DNA of 64,000 nt from Pseudomonas cichorii (GCF_018343775.1 NZ_CP074349.1:5788501-5852500), one strand, 5' to 3'. Shown: positions 8,151 to 16,467, counted from the first letter of the stretch. Translations and numbers: made by a program. Notes: generated by a model not told the origin, from the sequence alone.

Positions 8151-8984
8151 GGCGTAGAAAAGATCGGGCAAAGCGCTGTCGTTGACAGCAACCCAGGTAG
8201 CCAGAACCTTTAAGGCTACGCCACACGGTGGTGGTTCTCCCAAAGTGCGATTAGCGTCCGGCGGCTCGCACGGTCACAGCGATGTGATGGATGCCTACTT
8301 TTACCAGTGTGCCCACTGCGGCAACTCACCCCCTTTCATAGCTGCCCTGCAGCAACCTATCCGCTTGGCCATTCATTGCGCCAACCTGCGCCCGTCTCTT
8401 TCTTCCGGAAAGAGACGGGCGCTCCTACCGCTGCTGCAGCCCAACTCGTACAAGGCATTGCGGCATTTCCCCTCGTGACAATCGGCGTGACAAACACCGA
8501 AGTCACCAGCAACAGCGACGCAGATGATGGTGCCGCAGCCCAGGGAATGGACTGCACCTGACTGACAGTCAGGCATGCCCCTGTCATCGCATCACTGCCT
8601 TCACCCGACTCAGGATCTCGCGGCGTTGGTCTCGTCAGCCAGTGCAGCCTCTACCCGCCCACTTCCTCGGAAGTGCTCAGGAGGCCAGATCATGAGATGC
8701 CCAAGCTCTTGGTCGTAAGGAGCCGCGAGTCCAGCGTTAGTGGACAACCCTCACAGGTCGCAGGGGCCTCGATCCCTGATAACACTCAACATCCATGGCG
8801 GGATGACGTGGGGATGGTTTTAAAGGTTTCGCTTCGAGAGGAGTTTGATCATGGCATTGGTCGGTAGACGGGGCTAAATCTCAACGCGACCACACACCTT
8901 CTCAGCATCGCGCAATACTATCGTGCCATTACTCGAAATTTCGGTAAGATGCGGGTGGATAAGGATTTCTGGAGAGGTTGAAAA
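8151..8984. other. Gene-poor GC-rich stretch between integrase and cargo
   Basis: About 830 bp with no convincing gene. It contains one perfect 15-bp hairpin (8388-8422). A small frame at 8851 behind a good AGGAG encodes only about 8 residues. The composition is host-like, unlike the downstream cargo. Confidence 0.5.
8388..8422. repeat. Perfect 15-bp inverted repeat
   Basis: GCGCCCGTCTCTTTC, a TTCCG loop, and the exact complement. No T tract follows (CTCCTACC), so it is not a standard terminator. It resembles Pseudomonas REP-type palindromes in ending with GCTCCTAC. Confidence 0.6.
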
Positions 8985-9266
8985 ATGGACTTCACCCCTA
9001 TCATCGCCCAGATCTGGGGCATGCCGAACTGGATTTTTCCGGACGCATTTTTTCTCGCTCGGCTCAAGCGGCCGCTAAGCCAAGGCTATCACGGTGAACT
9101 TTCGGTGCGACTGCTCGCCCGGAAGCCGGGCAAGCACATCTATCTCCAGCTGCACAATCTCACTCTAAATACGTTAGGCAGCACCACGCAGATCCACCGA
9201 TTTGTTGGAGAGGCCTGGCCATGGCAGCGTCCCCCCTATTACCAAGCGAAAAAACCTGGGCTATAA
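8985..9266 (+). pseudogene. Truncated NERD-domain (nuclease-related) membrane protein
   Basis: The first 75 of 93 residues resemble the N-terminus of Pseudomonas NERD-domain proteins: MDFTPIIAQ at the start, a region around GYHGELSVRLLA corresponding to the usual GxxGELLVRLLA, and LHNLTLNTLGSTTQI corresponding to LHNVTLPTPDGTTQIDH. The match stops exactly where the catalytic IDHIFVS and EVKN motifs should begin; here it reads IHRFVGEAW and soon ends. GGAGAGG before the ATG is intact. AT-rich Hachiman-like DNA starts at the break, so cargo insertion probably replaced the rest of the gene. The family assignment is from memory of the motif pattern. Confidence 0.6.
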
Positions 9267-10027
9267 AAATGCTTCCAGTTGAAATAAAGCTAATATCTTC
9301 CACACACGAACTACATGTCATCAATATAGAATCGTTGGATACCAAAATAACTAAATATCTTGATGATTTTTTGGTATCGATATGTGAGGGCAGCTCTGAC
9401 AGCGAGCTAGACCTAGTTAAAATAAGGCTGAGAAAATTTCTGGAAGATAAAGATACCAATACTCGAATGGGAGCAGCCGCGGAGCTTTTTGCTCATTTAT
9501 ACTTAAAAATGATTGGTTACAAACAGGAATTCCTATTCTTTAATCTAGAAGAAGGATCAATAAAAAAAGGGTTTGATGGTTTTTTCTCTAAAGACTCTGA
9601 AACCTATCTACTTGAAAGTAAATCCGGTTCTATATCCAGTAAAAGAATCAGTCACAAAGATAAGCTTAAACATGCCTACTCCGATTTAGAAAAGTACGTT
9701 TCTGGGAAAAGTGAGAAAGGTAAAAACAACCCATGGAAGAATGCCTACAACCATGCCTCCCATATAGATGTAGGAACGGAAAAATCAATCAGAAAGAAAA
9801 TTAAAAATCTTCAGGATATGTTTGACCAAGGAACCTTTAACAAGATAACCGAATTCAATATCATCACATGTTCAACGATATTCCTAAATGGCGCGTGGGA
9901 CTCAACAGCGAGCGCTGAAATCTTAAATGATAACAGCTTCGTATTAAGCTTTGACGGAAAAACGATTAAAGCTATGTGCTTGACAAAATCTAGCCTAAAT
10001 AGCTTTGTTGAATACCTGGAGAAGTAA
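9221..10027 (+). CDS. hamA: HamA-like nuclease subunit (DUF1837-type) of a Hachiman-like system
   Basis: 268 residues. A PD-(D/E)xK-type core can be read: Glu88 in MGAAAELFAHLYLK, Asp119 in KKGFDGFF and Glu132-x-Lys134 in YLLESKSG. This order and the KGFDG motif are those of DUF1837/HamA, the effector nuclease of Hachiman defence, which degrades DNA when the HamB helicase senses damage or phage DNA. The helicase gene follows after 1 bp. The first 16 codons lie in GC-rich DNA shared with the NERD fragment, behind a good GGAGAGG. ATG at 9269 is an alternative start with a poor ribosome site. Divergence from textbook HamA is large, so the related AbpA-type pair is an alternative. Confidence 0.72.
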   Translation: MAASPLLPSEKTWAIKMLPVEIKLISSTHELHVINIESLDTKITKYLDDFLVSICEGSSDSELDLVKIRLRKFLEDKDTNTRMGAAAELFAHLYLKMIGYKQEFLFFNLEEGSIKKGFDGFFSKDSETYLLESKSGSISSKRISHKDKLKHAYSDLEKYVSGKSEKGKNNPWKNAYNHASHIDVGTEKSIRKKIKNLQDMFDQGTFNKITEFNIITCSTIFLNGAWDSTASAEILNDNSFVLSFDGKTIKAMCLTKSSLNSFVEYLEK

Positions 10028-10028
10028 A

Positions 10029-12497
10029 ATGGCAATTAGCCTGACTTGGCTCAAGAGCAACAAATTATTTTCAGAAGTTATGAGGAAGACATCTCTAAAC
10101 ATCCAGCTTGACAATAGAGAGCTGGAGTTCATCCTAAGCTGTGCAATTGTATTTTTTAACGAATACAGTGGCGACAAGAGAAGATCCCCCTACTTTGAGA
10201 TTGCATACTATATAACCTTGAAATGCGCGATTAATAACAATTATTATCAACCACTACTAGATGCAAGCTCAAATTTTGGGATCTACCCGGTAGCGCAGTA
10301 CATATCAAAAAATAAATTAACCGAGAATTCAACAAGCACAAACTTCACTTTAGAGTACCAGTTGGAAAAATTTCTAAACAAACACATAACTGAAACCTAC
10401 GAGCAAAAAAAATATCGAGAGCAAATAATTAACAGCAGTAGCAAGGAGAACTGTTACATCGCGCCGACCTCTTTTGGAAAAAGCACATTAATTATAGATA
10501 TAATAAAAGCAAGGAATCCCAAGAGAACAGCGATCATCGTACCAACCAAATCACTCCTTATACAAACTTACAAGTTAATCAAAGCTAATTTCCCGCTCCG
10601 CCACATTATATTTCATGATGAAATGTATGATGGGGCAGGAAATTTTATTTCCATATTCACTCAAGAGCGTGCTCTCAGGCTCTTAAAAAACAAAGATATA
10701 TCTTTTGAACTGCTGATAATTGATGAAGCCCACAACTTATTTGAAATGGATGGAAGAAGTATTCTGCTAACAAGGCTAATACGTAGGAATAGGCTTAGAA
10801 ATCCGGAGTCGACAAACTATTATTTATCACCCTTGGTATCTGAAACAGAAAATCTTAAAACTGATGAAAATCAGGAATTTTTTGAACGGCGCATAGCAAG
10901 CAATATTAAAGAACCAGAAATCTATGAATATAAATCAAATGGAGAACAGCACGCCTACAATAGATTCATGAATGAGTTTTATCGCTTAGGGAATGAGTCG
11001 AGCTTCGTAGACTACATAATAAAAAACAAGAAAGAGAAGAACTTCCTGTACCTCAGAGCACCGAAGAAAGTTGAAGAGCTTTCCATGCTTATAAGCAAGG
11101 AGCTACCATATATTGGCTCAAGTGTGCTCGGCGATTTATCTCAGACCATTTCAAACAACGTTCATAGTGACTTCTATTGCGTAGAGCATATAAAAAAGGG
11201 GATGATTTATTTGCATGGAAAGCTCCCGGATTTAGTAAAAGAATATTTGGAGCACAAGTTTTCACAAACCAAAGAGCTAAAATACCTGATTGCGAATTCA
11301 GTAATTCTAGAGGGGGTTAACCTGCCAATCGACAACCTATTTATTCTAAACACTTACGATCTGGATGGAAAATCATTAACCAACTTGATTGGCAGGGTAA
11401 ATAGACTTAACGATGTGTTCGATGACAGCAGAAAATCTCTAGACAAACTTCTTCCACCTATACATTTCGTAAACTCAGACCAGTTTAATCGGAAGGGTGG
11501 AAAGATGGAAAATAAAATAAGACTTCTAAAAAATGGAATATTTAAAGACAACATAGAAAACCCTCTACTGCTGAATTTCGACTTGACCCAAGTCATTAAA
11601 GACTTAGACATAGCGCGCGAAAATATAGATCAAGATGGTATAGAGACTCTAGAGAGGAAAGTTAATCAATTTGAATATATCCAGAGCAAAGAGGACTTCT
11701 TGATACACAGTGATGGGGACGAGTCTAGCAAAGTAAAGCACACGCTTATGGAGTCAGGCATTTCTTCTGTGTACTATAATCCTGAGAGAGTCTTTGGCTT
11801 ACTTGAAAGACGCCTAGGTACAATTTCCTCAAGTGAGGAATGGATAACATCCGACGTAATTGACAAAGTGTATTTATATTTTATCAAGGCTCTTGAAAAT
11901 CAGATTTCAGATGCCGCGTTTCTTCGCCTTCAGCACCCAAAAGCTAGAGATTTCTACAAACTATTCACAAGAAATCTCCATCGCCTAAATCTTAAAGATC
12001 ACTTATCAGACACAGTGAAGTATTTCCACAGTATTAAACTTATCGATAGTGGAAAAGAGTTTTTCATTGGAAGTTCCTATGGCGAGATAGCCAAAAGCAG
12101 GTCCGACGGCGTACATGGCAGCAATGTATACATAGATCTATCAAAAAAAACAGACAAAGAATTGGTGAACTTGGCGCTAGTGAAAATTAAGATAGAAAGT
12201 GACTTTGTCTCTTACAGACTCAATGAATACGTGAAAGCCCTTCATGACTTGAGACTGATTACTGAGAATGAGTACAATCTACATATTTACGGAACCAACA
12301 AAAAAACAAATGCCGAATTCGTCAAGATGGGCATTAGTGGGTCTTTGGTGAATAAATTGGAGCGTGACAAGCAGACAGGCAATATTTCAATAAGTGAGCT
12401 TGGAGAGGTTAAATTCAATAGCGAATTCGCTGACTATGTAAACTCGCAAGATGACCTTGTTCAGTTTGAAATAAGAAAATACATAGACATCCAATAG
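10029..12497 (+). CDS. hamB: HamB-like superfamily 2 helicase
   Basis: 822 residues. Walker A is APTSFGKS at 145-152, motif Ia is IIVPTKSLLIQT, the DEAH box is at 232-235 (LLIIDEAHNLFEMDGRS), and motif VI is LIGRVNR at about 453-459, preceded by a NSVILEGVNLPIDNLFI segment typical of Ski2/HamB-like helicases. The C-terminal 350 residues have no motif that I recognise. It follows the nuclease gene by 1 bp, with GGAG inside the nuclease 3' end, so the two are translationally coupled. In Hachiman, HamB binds and holds HamA and releases its nuclease activity on DNA substrates. The AT-rich codon use marks recent transfer. The start at MAISLTW is set by the ribosome site; the frame opens 8 codons earlier. 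Confidence 0.8.
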   Translation: MAISLTWLKSNKLFSEVMRKTSLNIQLDNRELEFILSCAIVFFNEYSGDKRRSPYFEIAYYITLKCAINNNYYQPLLDASSNFGIYPVAQYISKNKLTENSTSTNFTLEYQLEKFLNKHITETYEQKKYREQIINSSSKENCYIAPTSFGKSTLIIDIIKARNPKRTAIIVPTKSLLIQTYKLIKANFPLRHIIFHDEMYDGAGNFISIFTQERALRLLKNKDISFELLIIDEAHNLFEMDGRSILLTRLIRRNRLRNPESTNYYLSPLVSETENLKTDENQEFFERRIASNIKEPEIYEYKSNGEQHAYNRFMNEFYRLGNESSFVDYIIKNKKEKNFLYLRAPKKVEELSMLISKELPYIGSSVLGDLSQTISNNVHSDFYCVEHIKKGMIYLHGKLPDLVKEYLEHKFSQTKELKYLIANSVILEGVNLPIDNLFILNTYDLDGKSLTNLIGRVNRLNDVFDDSRKSLDKLLPPIHFVNSDQFNRKGGKMENKIRLLKNGIFKDNIENPLLLNFDLTQVIKDLDIARENIDQDGIETLERKVNQFEYIQSKEDFLIHSDGDESSKVKHTLMESGISSVYYNPERVFGLLERRLGTISSSEEWITSDVIDKVYLYFIKALENQISDAAFLRLQHPKARDFYKLFTRNLHRLNLKDHLSDTVKYFHSIKLIDSGKEFFIGSSYGEIAKSRSDGVHGSNVYIDLSKKTDKELVNLALVKIKIESDFVSYRLNEYVKALHDLRLITENEYNLHIYGTNKKTNAEFVKMGISGSLVNKLERDKQTGNISISELGEVKFNSEFADYVNSQDDLVQFEIRKYIDIQ

Positions 12498-12585
12498 GGG
12501 TTTATTTTTACGTGAATGTAATAATTCTCTCAAGTCGTCCCTGCTAATTTTTAATTGGAGGCCCAATTGCCACGGGCGACTATGA

Positions 12586-12708
12586 TTATTCCAGGGTTTC
12601 GTACAGAGCCTCTTTATAACTCAGCTCGCCTTTTTCGACCTGATCGACGACCGACAATTTAAAGGTCTGCGTGTAGTCGCGCTGACTCCGCCTTTTAGCT
12701 GATTCAAT
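12586..12708 (-). pseudogene. IS3-family transposase OrfA remnant
   Basis: The minus strand reads SAKRRSQRDYTQTFKLSVVD then QVEKGELSYKEA, which is the N-terminus of an IS3-family OrfA helix-turn-helix protein. The expected continuation (QERYGI..., then the rest of OrfA and OrfB) is absent: the frame reads LYETLE and stops. There is no proper start codon (ATT where a start should be), although AGGAGG lies just upstream. Only about 40 codons survive, so this is a dead insertion sequence scar. Confidence 0.7.
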
Positions 12709-13130
12709 TACGTCCTCCTGAAAAACAGATCAGAAGGTGTAAACCTTATTCAGGACGGGACAGAGAGAAAAAATAAATCAGTCCCCTTTTCGCCCGTGTA
12801 CGCCTTGAGACCGGTATTTGTAGGCGCAGCAGAGCTATTAGGGTTTGAACATTTTGACGAGGAATTACATCCTTGCCTCGATCGGTTTGAGGCTCTTCCG
12901 CAACATTTCCTTTAGGGAAAGCTCAAAATGTCAACGGCAAGCGAGAAATGTGCCAACGTATGATCCATCGAGCTAAAAATCTTGAAAATCGCAATCGGCC
13001 ATAAGCAGGCAGTAGACTATATGGTGGCGTTGAGCTATCGTCTGGCTGATCCGTACCTAGGAGAAGGTGCCCACGCTTCTCACAAAAATAAGCTATACAT
13101 AACCCTACCAGAATAAGCACGAAGAAAATA
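12709..13130. other. Non-coding stretch with possible insertion sequence end
   Basis: Directly upstream of the OrfA remnant, the sequence GTAAACCTTATTCAGGACGG around 12740 may be the terminal region of the lost IS3 element. The remainder up to the membrane protein gene shows no gene, and GC content drops towards 13080. Confidence 0.4.
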
Positions 13131-13523
13131 ATGTACTCTTTAATAACGTATGGATTTCCGTTAATCCTTGTAGCTTTCGAATGGGGTTTGAAATACATAA
13201 TGAAGGTAGAAAACACTTCATTTGCTGGTCCCGCTCTAGCTGCTGCAGCACTATCTTTTCTTATGCCACTCACTAAACCAAAAGTCCTACAGATGAATAT
13301 CCCAGGTCACCCTAATAGCTTTTTAACGACCACCAGAGATAGTCAGGTCGTAGGGTTGACATGGATTTTGGTTTTTGTTTTTTTGTTTCTATGGGCTGGA
13401 AGTTGCTTTCTAACAACCGAACAACCTATAAGAAAACTTTGGGTGTTAGATATGCCCTTAGCAATTGGTGGGGCCGTATACGTGGTTAGTTTAATCATGA
13501 CGTGGGCAAAGGAGAAACTATAA
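13131..13523 (+). CDS. Small membrane protein of unknown function
   Basis: 130 residues with about four hydrophobic segments (ITYGFPLILVAFEWGL, FAGPALAAAALSFLMPL, VVGLTWILVFVFLFLWAG, MPLAIGGAVYVVSLIMTW). I do not recognise a family. Its stop overlaps the next start (TAATG), so it is translationally coupled to a putative membrane-anchored nuclease; the pair likely works together. The ATG has no strong ribosome site. AT-rich like the other cargo. Low similarity to anything that I know, so function is open. Confidence 0.6.
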   Translation: MYSLITYGFPLILVAFEWGLKYIMKVENTSFAGPALAAAALSFLMPLTKPKVLQMNIPGHPNSFLTTTRDSQVVGLTWILVFVFLFLWAGSCFLTTEQPIRKLWVLDMPLAIGGAVYVVSLIMTWAKEKL

Positions 13524-14077
13524 TGGATGAGCTTATTATTTCAACAGCGGTTGCGCTGCTCATCCCGCTTATTACTATTTTGGCAAAAAAAGCCTTGAAA
13601 AAAACCTTCGATGGCAAGATGACACAGTTAATAGTTAAAGATACAAATGGAAAAGAGCAAAAAATATCATATAGCGGAAAAGTCGAGCTCGAAGCAATAC
13701 AAAAAATTGTCGAGAAAGAATACGCCTTCGAAAGCAAGGTGGAACAAATATTAAAAACTTATATGAAAAAAAATAAGGGGTTTAGTTATACAAAAAATCA
13801 TAGCGTTGATTTTTTGCTAAAGTTTTCCGGCCACGTAATAGGCCTTGAAGTAAAAAGAAATTACAGCCTGCCATCAAAAAAATATTTTAATACAGTGAAA
13901 GAAACTCATCCAGACCTAGAGCAGCTTCTGTTTTTGTTTGACTCGGAAGTCCCCGAAAAATATCTACACGCATATGAAAATGATGATTTTGTAAAATTCA
14001 TCTCATCCCCGAGAGAAAAGAAATTGTCGGAAAAAATAATATCCATCTTGGATCAGAAAAGAGTAAACGGGGTTTAA
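13523..14077 (+). CDS. Membrane-anchored protein with a putative PD-(D/E)xK nuclease fold
   Basis: 184 residues. One N-terminal membrane helix (residues 3-22) precedes a soluble domain. Within it, a helix carrying Glu70/Glu74 is followed by SVDFLLKFSGHVIGLEVKRN, in which Asp96 and Glu109-x-Lys111 sit on two short hydrophobic strands; this is the classic layout of a restriction-endonuclease-like active site. I infer a nuclease tethered to the inner membrane, but the fold call rests on this motif alone. GGAG 8 bases before the ATG and the TAATG overlap show coupling to the upstream membrane protein. The location in a defence-rich island makes an antiphage role plausible. Confidence 0.6.
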   Translation: MDELIISTAVALLIPLITILAKKALKKTFDGKMTQLIVKDTNGKEQKISYSGKVELEAIQKIVEKEYAFESKVEQILKTYMKKNKGFSYTKNHSVDFLLKFSGHVIGLEVKRNYSLPSKKYFNTVKETHPDLEQLLFLFDSEVPEKYLHAYENDDFVKFISSPREKKLSEKIISILDQKRVNGV

Positions 14078-14199
14078 CTACTATTGGTGAGAGTTTTTGC
14101 ATAACCAAAACGTTTTAGTGTCGACCTCTCGCTATAATATTTCGATGAAGATTGCCTTACAGGGTCATTTGACCCAATTACTGTACTGTGAATATGGGG

Positions 14200-14239
14200 C
14201 AGACCACGCTTTCAATTAAATATCGAAAATCGTGGTCTG
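14200..14239. repeat. 9-bp inverted repeat before the abortive infection gene
   Basis: CAGACCACG at 14200-14208 and CGTGGTCTG at 14231-14239 are exact complements around a 22-bp AT-rich loop. The arrangement could act as a terminator for the upstream pair (ACCTCGTTTTT follows) or be a relic end of a mobile element. Confidence 0.45.
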
Positions 14240-14297
14240 ACCTCGTTTTTCCGCGCCCATTAACCAAAGGTTACGCCGCACAAGGAAGCGCAAAAAA

Positions 14298-15215
14298 ATG
14301 AACCTAGAAAAAAAGTTTGAGAGCATAACCCCTCGAAATTTATTCAAATGGATAACTTGGATATTGGGGATCGCAACAGGCCTCTTCGGCTTTGTACTCT
14401 CCTTATATCTCATGGAGTTCAACAACGGGTTCAGCAATGAAAATTCAGATTGGGGAACATTTGGAGATTTCCTCGGCGGCACATTAAATCCCATATTTGG
14501 TTTTTTAAGCCTGATTGCACTTTTACTAACAATCGTATTACAAAGCAAAGAGCTTGAATCAACCAGAATAGAGCTTGAGCGATCCGCCTCTGCGCAAGAA
14601 AAAACCGAAGCAGCGCTAAACAAACAATCTGACACACAAGCAAAACAGCAGTTTGAAAACACCTTTTTCTCGTTGCTCGACCAACACAACAAAGCTCTCG
14701 AAAAAATATCCACGCCAACTGGAAAGTACACAAACGATCAATCAGACTTAGACATTGTTAGGCTTTCTGTATTTTCGGAGAATCACTCCGATCTACAAGA
14801 CGCGAAAAATGCGTTAGAAAAATATAATGGTATTTGCGGCCACTATTTTAGAGTCCTGTACCAAGTACTGAAATTTATAGCCACAAACGTACCTGACGCA
14901 AGTATTGGCTCAGAATTCAGCCAAGAAACATTAGCCAATAGCAAACTTGCACCAAGTGAAAAAATGTACAGCAACATCGTAAGATCGTTTCTAAGCTATG
15001 ACGCAACCCAGCTACTAGCCATTAACTGCTATTGCGCAGACAACTCCGACACCTACTGGAATTTCAAGTTACTTATAGAGCGCTACTCATTTCTTGAGCA
15101 CATGCCATTCAAAATCAAAGAAAGCGATCATGTACTACTAGTTTCAACAAAGGATTTTTATGAAAAAAATGCATTCGGGCGCACACAGTTCAGGACTAGC
15201 TCGCAAAAAGTATAA
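14298..15215 (+). CDS. putAbiC-family phage abortive infection protein
   Basis: 305 residues. Two N-terminal membrane helices flank the family signature DWGTFGDFLGGTLNPIFGFL, which leads into LIALLLTIVLQSKELE and a coiled-coil segment. QQFENTFFSLLDQHN follows, then a cytoplasmic domain with YSNIVRSFLSYDATQLLAIN and LIERYSFLEHMPF. This order is that of the putative phage abortive infection family (putAbiC, related to lactococcal AbiC), membrane proteins thought to stop growth after phage infection. The mechanism is unknown. Length is normal for the family, so it looks intact. GGAAG precedes the ATG. An intergenic repeat follows 7 bp after the stop. Confidence 0.8.
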   Translation: MNLEKKFESITPRNLFKWITWILGIATGLFGFVLSLYLMEFNNGFSNENSDWGTFGDFLGGTLNPIFGFLSLIALLLTIVLQSKELESTRIELERSASAQEKTEAALNKQSDTQAKQQFENTFFSLLDQHNKALEKISTPTGKYTNDQSDLDIVRLSVFSENHSDLQDAKNALEKYNGICGHYFRVLYQVLKFIATNVPDASIGSEFSQETLANSKLAPSEKMYSNIVRSFLSYDATQLLAINCYCADNSDTYWNFKLLIERYSFLEHMPFKIKESDHVLLVSTKDFYEKNAFGRTQFRTSSQKV

Positions 15216-15221
15216 CCAGTT

Positions 15222-15265
15222 GCTAACTGGCCCCGCAGAAGCTACGCTTTTGTTTGCCTGTTAGC
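15222..15265 (+). repeat. attC-like imperfect palindrome A
   Basis: GCTAAC (15222-15227) and GTTAGC (15260-15265) are exact complements and enclose AGAAGC-TAC-GCTTTT, itself a small hairpin. The AGCTACGCTTTTG core recurs after the next two genes. The layout recalls integron cassette recombination sites, but the consensus match is incomplete. Confidence 0.4.
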
Positions 15266-15295
15266 TTATTTTTTGGGACCCCGGAGGTATCACAG

Positions 15296-15730
15296 TTGGG
15301 CAATGAGCGCTTCGTAAGGTGGCAAGGGCAAACTATTAGCCAGCTCTCTACCGCCCTCGCTTTGTTTTCTGGACTGTCAGTGGGAGGTTTAGGCTTTCTC
15401 CTTTCTCTTCTGCGTGATGCTTCATTCAAACCCACAGGGATATTGGCTGTACTATTTCTACTCGCCTTCCTATCGCTGCTTGTTGCATCTATTTCTAGCT
15501 GCGCAGCCGTGGTAACACGTCTGCTTGACTTCCGTCTTACCGCTCAAAAATTGCGCAACATGAATACTGAATCGCTAACACTCTTTGGTACAGACTCCTC
15601 AGGATATGGCAAAGCCACATGGATACTATTCTGGGTCCTCTTAATGTCCTTCTCTATTGGCATATTACTAAGCAGCGTAGTGGTAGGAACCTTTTATTTA
15701 GCCGGTATGTTCTGCGCCACTGGCTCCTAA
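15296..15730 (+). CDS. Small multi-pass membrane protein of unknown function
   Basis: 144 residues from a TTG start at 15296 chosen because a perfect GGAGGT sits 7 bases upstream; the frame itself opens at 15254. Hydrophobic segments are LSTALALFSGLSVGGLGFLLSLL, GILAVLFLLAFLSLLVASISSC and ILFWVLLMSFSIGILLSSVVVGTFYLAGMF. A helical hairpin pair followed by a distal helix recalls two- and three-helix effector proteins of defence systems, but I do not recognise the family. The gene lies between two related intergenic repeats, like a gene cassette. Confidence 0.6.
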   Translation: MGNERFVRWQGQTISQLSTALALFSGLSVGGLGFLLSLLRDASFKPTGILAVLFLLAFLSLLVASISSCAAVVTRLLDFRLTAQKLRNMNTESLTLFGTDSSGYGKATWILFWVLLMSFSIGILLSSVVVGTFYLAGMFCATGS

Positions 15731-15800
15731 CAACGCGCCCACCCCCCGCTGATTTAGCCGATCGAATAGATAGAAGCTACGCTTTTGCCTCTCGCTAGCT
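15726..15800 (+). repeat. attC-like repeat B
   Basis: CCTAACAACGCGCCC at the gene end, then AGAAGCTACGCTTTTGCC, then GCTAGCTT. It shares the AGAAGCTACGCTTTTG core with repeat A and ends in GCTAGCTTA where A has GTTAGCTTA. Confidence 0.4.
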
Positions 15801-15829
15801 TAATTATTATTATGCATAAAGGTGATCCT

Positions 15830-16462
15830 GTGCCACTCAGCCAAGAAGCGCATCAATTTATGATAAATGAGATGTGCATAGACACCCAAGATTTGACAGA
15901 GAAGATCAACAGTTTGGGTTGCGACAGTCACTCAGGCGATATTTACAGAATGACTGAGAGTTTCTTCACCTCTTTAAATAAAGAGAATGCCGAAGAAGAG
16001 ATTCAGAGAATTTTCTTAAATTACGAGCACCTGTTTGAAGATGAACATGCTTACGCTATCATCGATCCAATTCGGCATGCATTTGCTGGCTTTGCGTACG
16101 GTGGGCTTCACCAACTCTTTACTAGACAAGAAAACGAAGCATGGTACCCAAGAGTACTTTTAACCAAAGAGCTAAAGCCTAACGACATCGCAAACCTTGC
16201 GGAAACTGTTGAAATTTACCGAGGCTGCGGCATGAACGAACACATAATCCAAAAATATGGCCAGTCTTGGTCTACCTCTAAAAATGTAGCTGAGCAATTT
16301 GCTTATGCGCACTACCAAAACCAACCATGGTTTAACATCCAAAACCGCGCAGTCCTGCAGTCCACAATTTCCAAGTCAGCTATTTTTTACTCAAAGCAAG
16401 AATGTGAGTTTGAAGTTGTGATAAACGTGAATTTACTAGGCAAAGTTCAAGTATGCCCATAA
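15830..16462 (+). CDS. Putative ADP-ribosyltransferase-fold toxin/effector
   Basis: 210 residues from a GTG start with AAGGTG 5 bases upstream; ATG at 15812 is an alternative. The C-terminal half shows an R-S-E type layout: Arg131 in VEIYRGCG, an STS motif at 148-150 in SWSTSKNVAEQFA, and Glu191/Glu193 in CEFEVVI. This order (Arg, Ser-Thr-Ser, Glu) is that of mono-ADP-ribosyltransferases that use NAD+ to modify a protein or nucleic acid. The N-terminal 120 residues are unrecognised. No antitoxin or immunity gene is adjacent. The enzymatic assignment is motif inference only. AT-rich, in the defence island, flanked by two related repeats. Confidence 0.55.
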   Translation: MPLSQEAHQFMINEMCIDTQDLTEKINSLGCDSHSGDIYRMTESFFTSLNKENAEEEIQRIFLNYEHLFEDEHAYAIIDPIRHAFAGFAYGGLHQLFTRQENEAWYPRVLLTKELKPNDIANLAETVEIYRGCGMNEHIIQKYGQSWSTSKNVAEQFAYAHYQNQPWFNIQNRAVLQSTISKSAIFYSKQECEFEVVINVNLLGKVQVCP

Positions 16463-16467
16463 TGATT

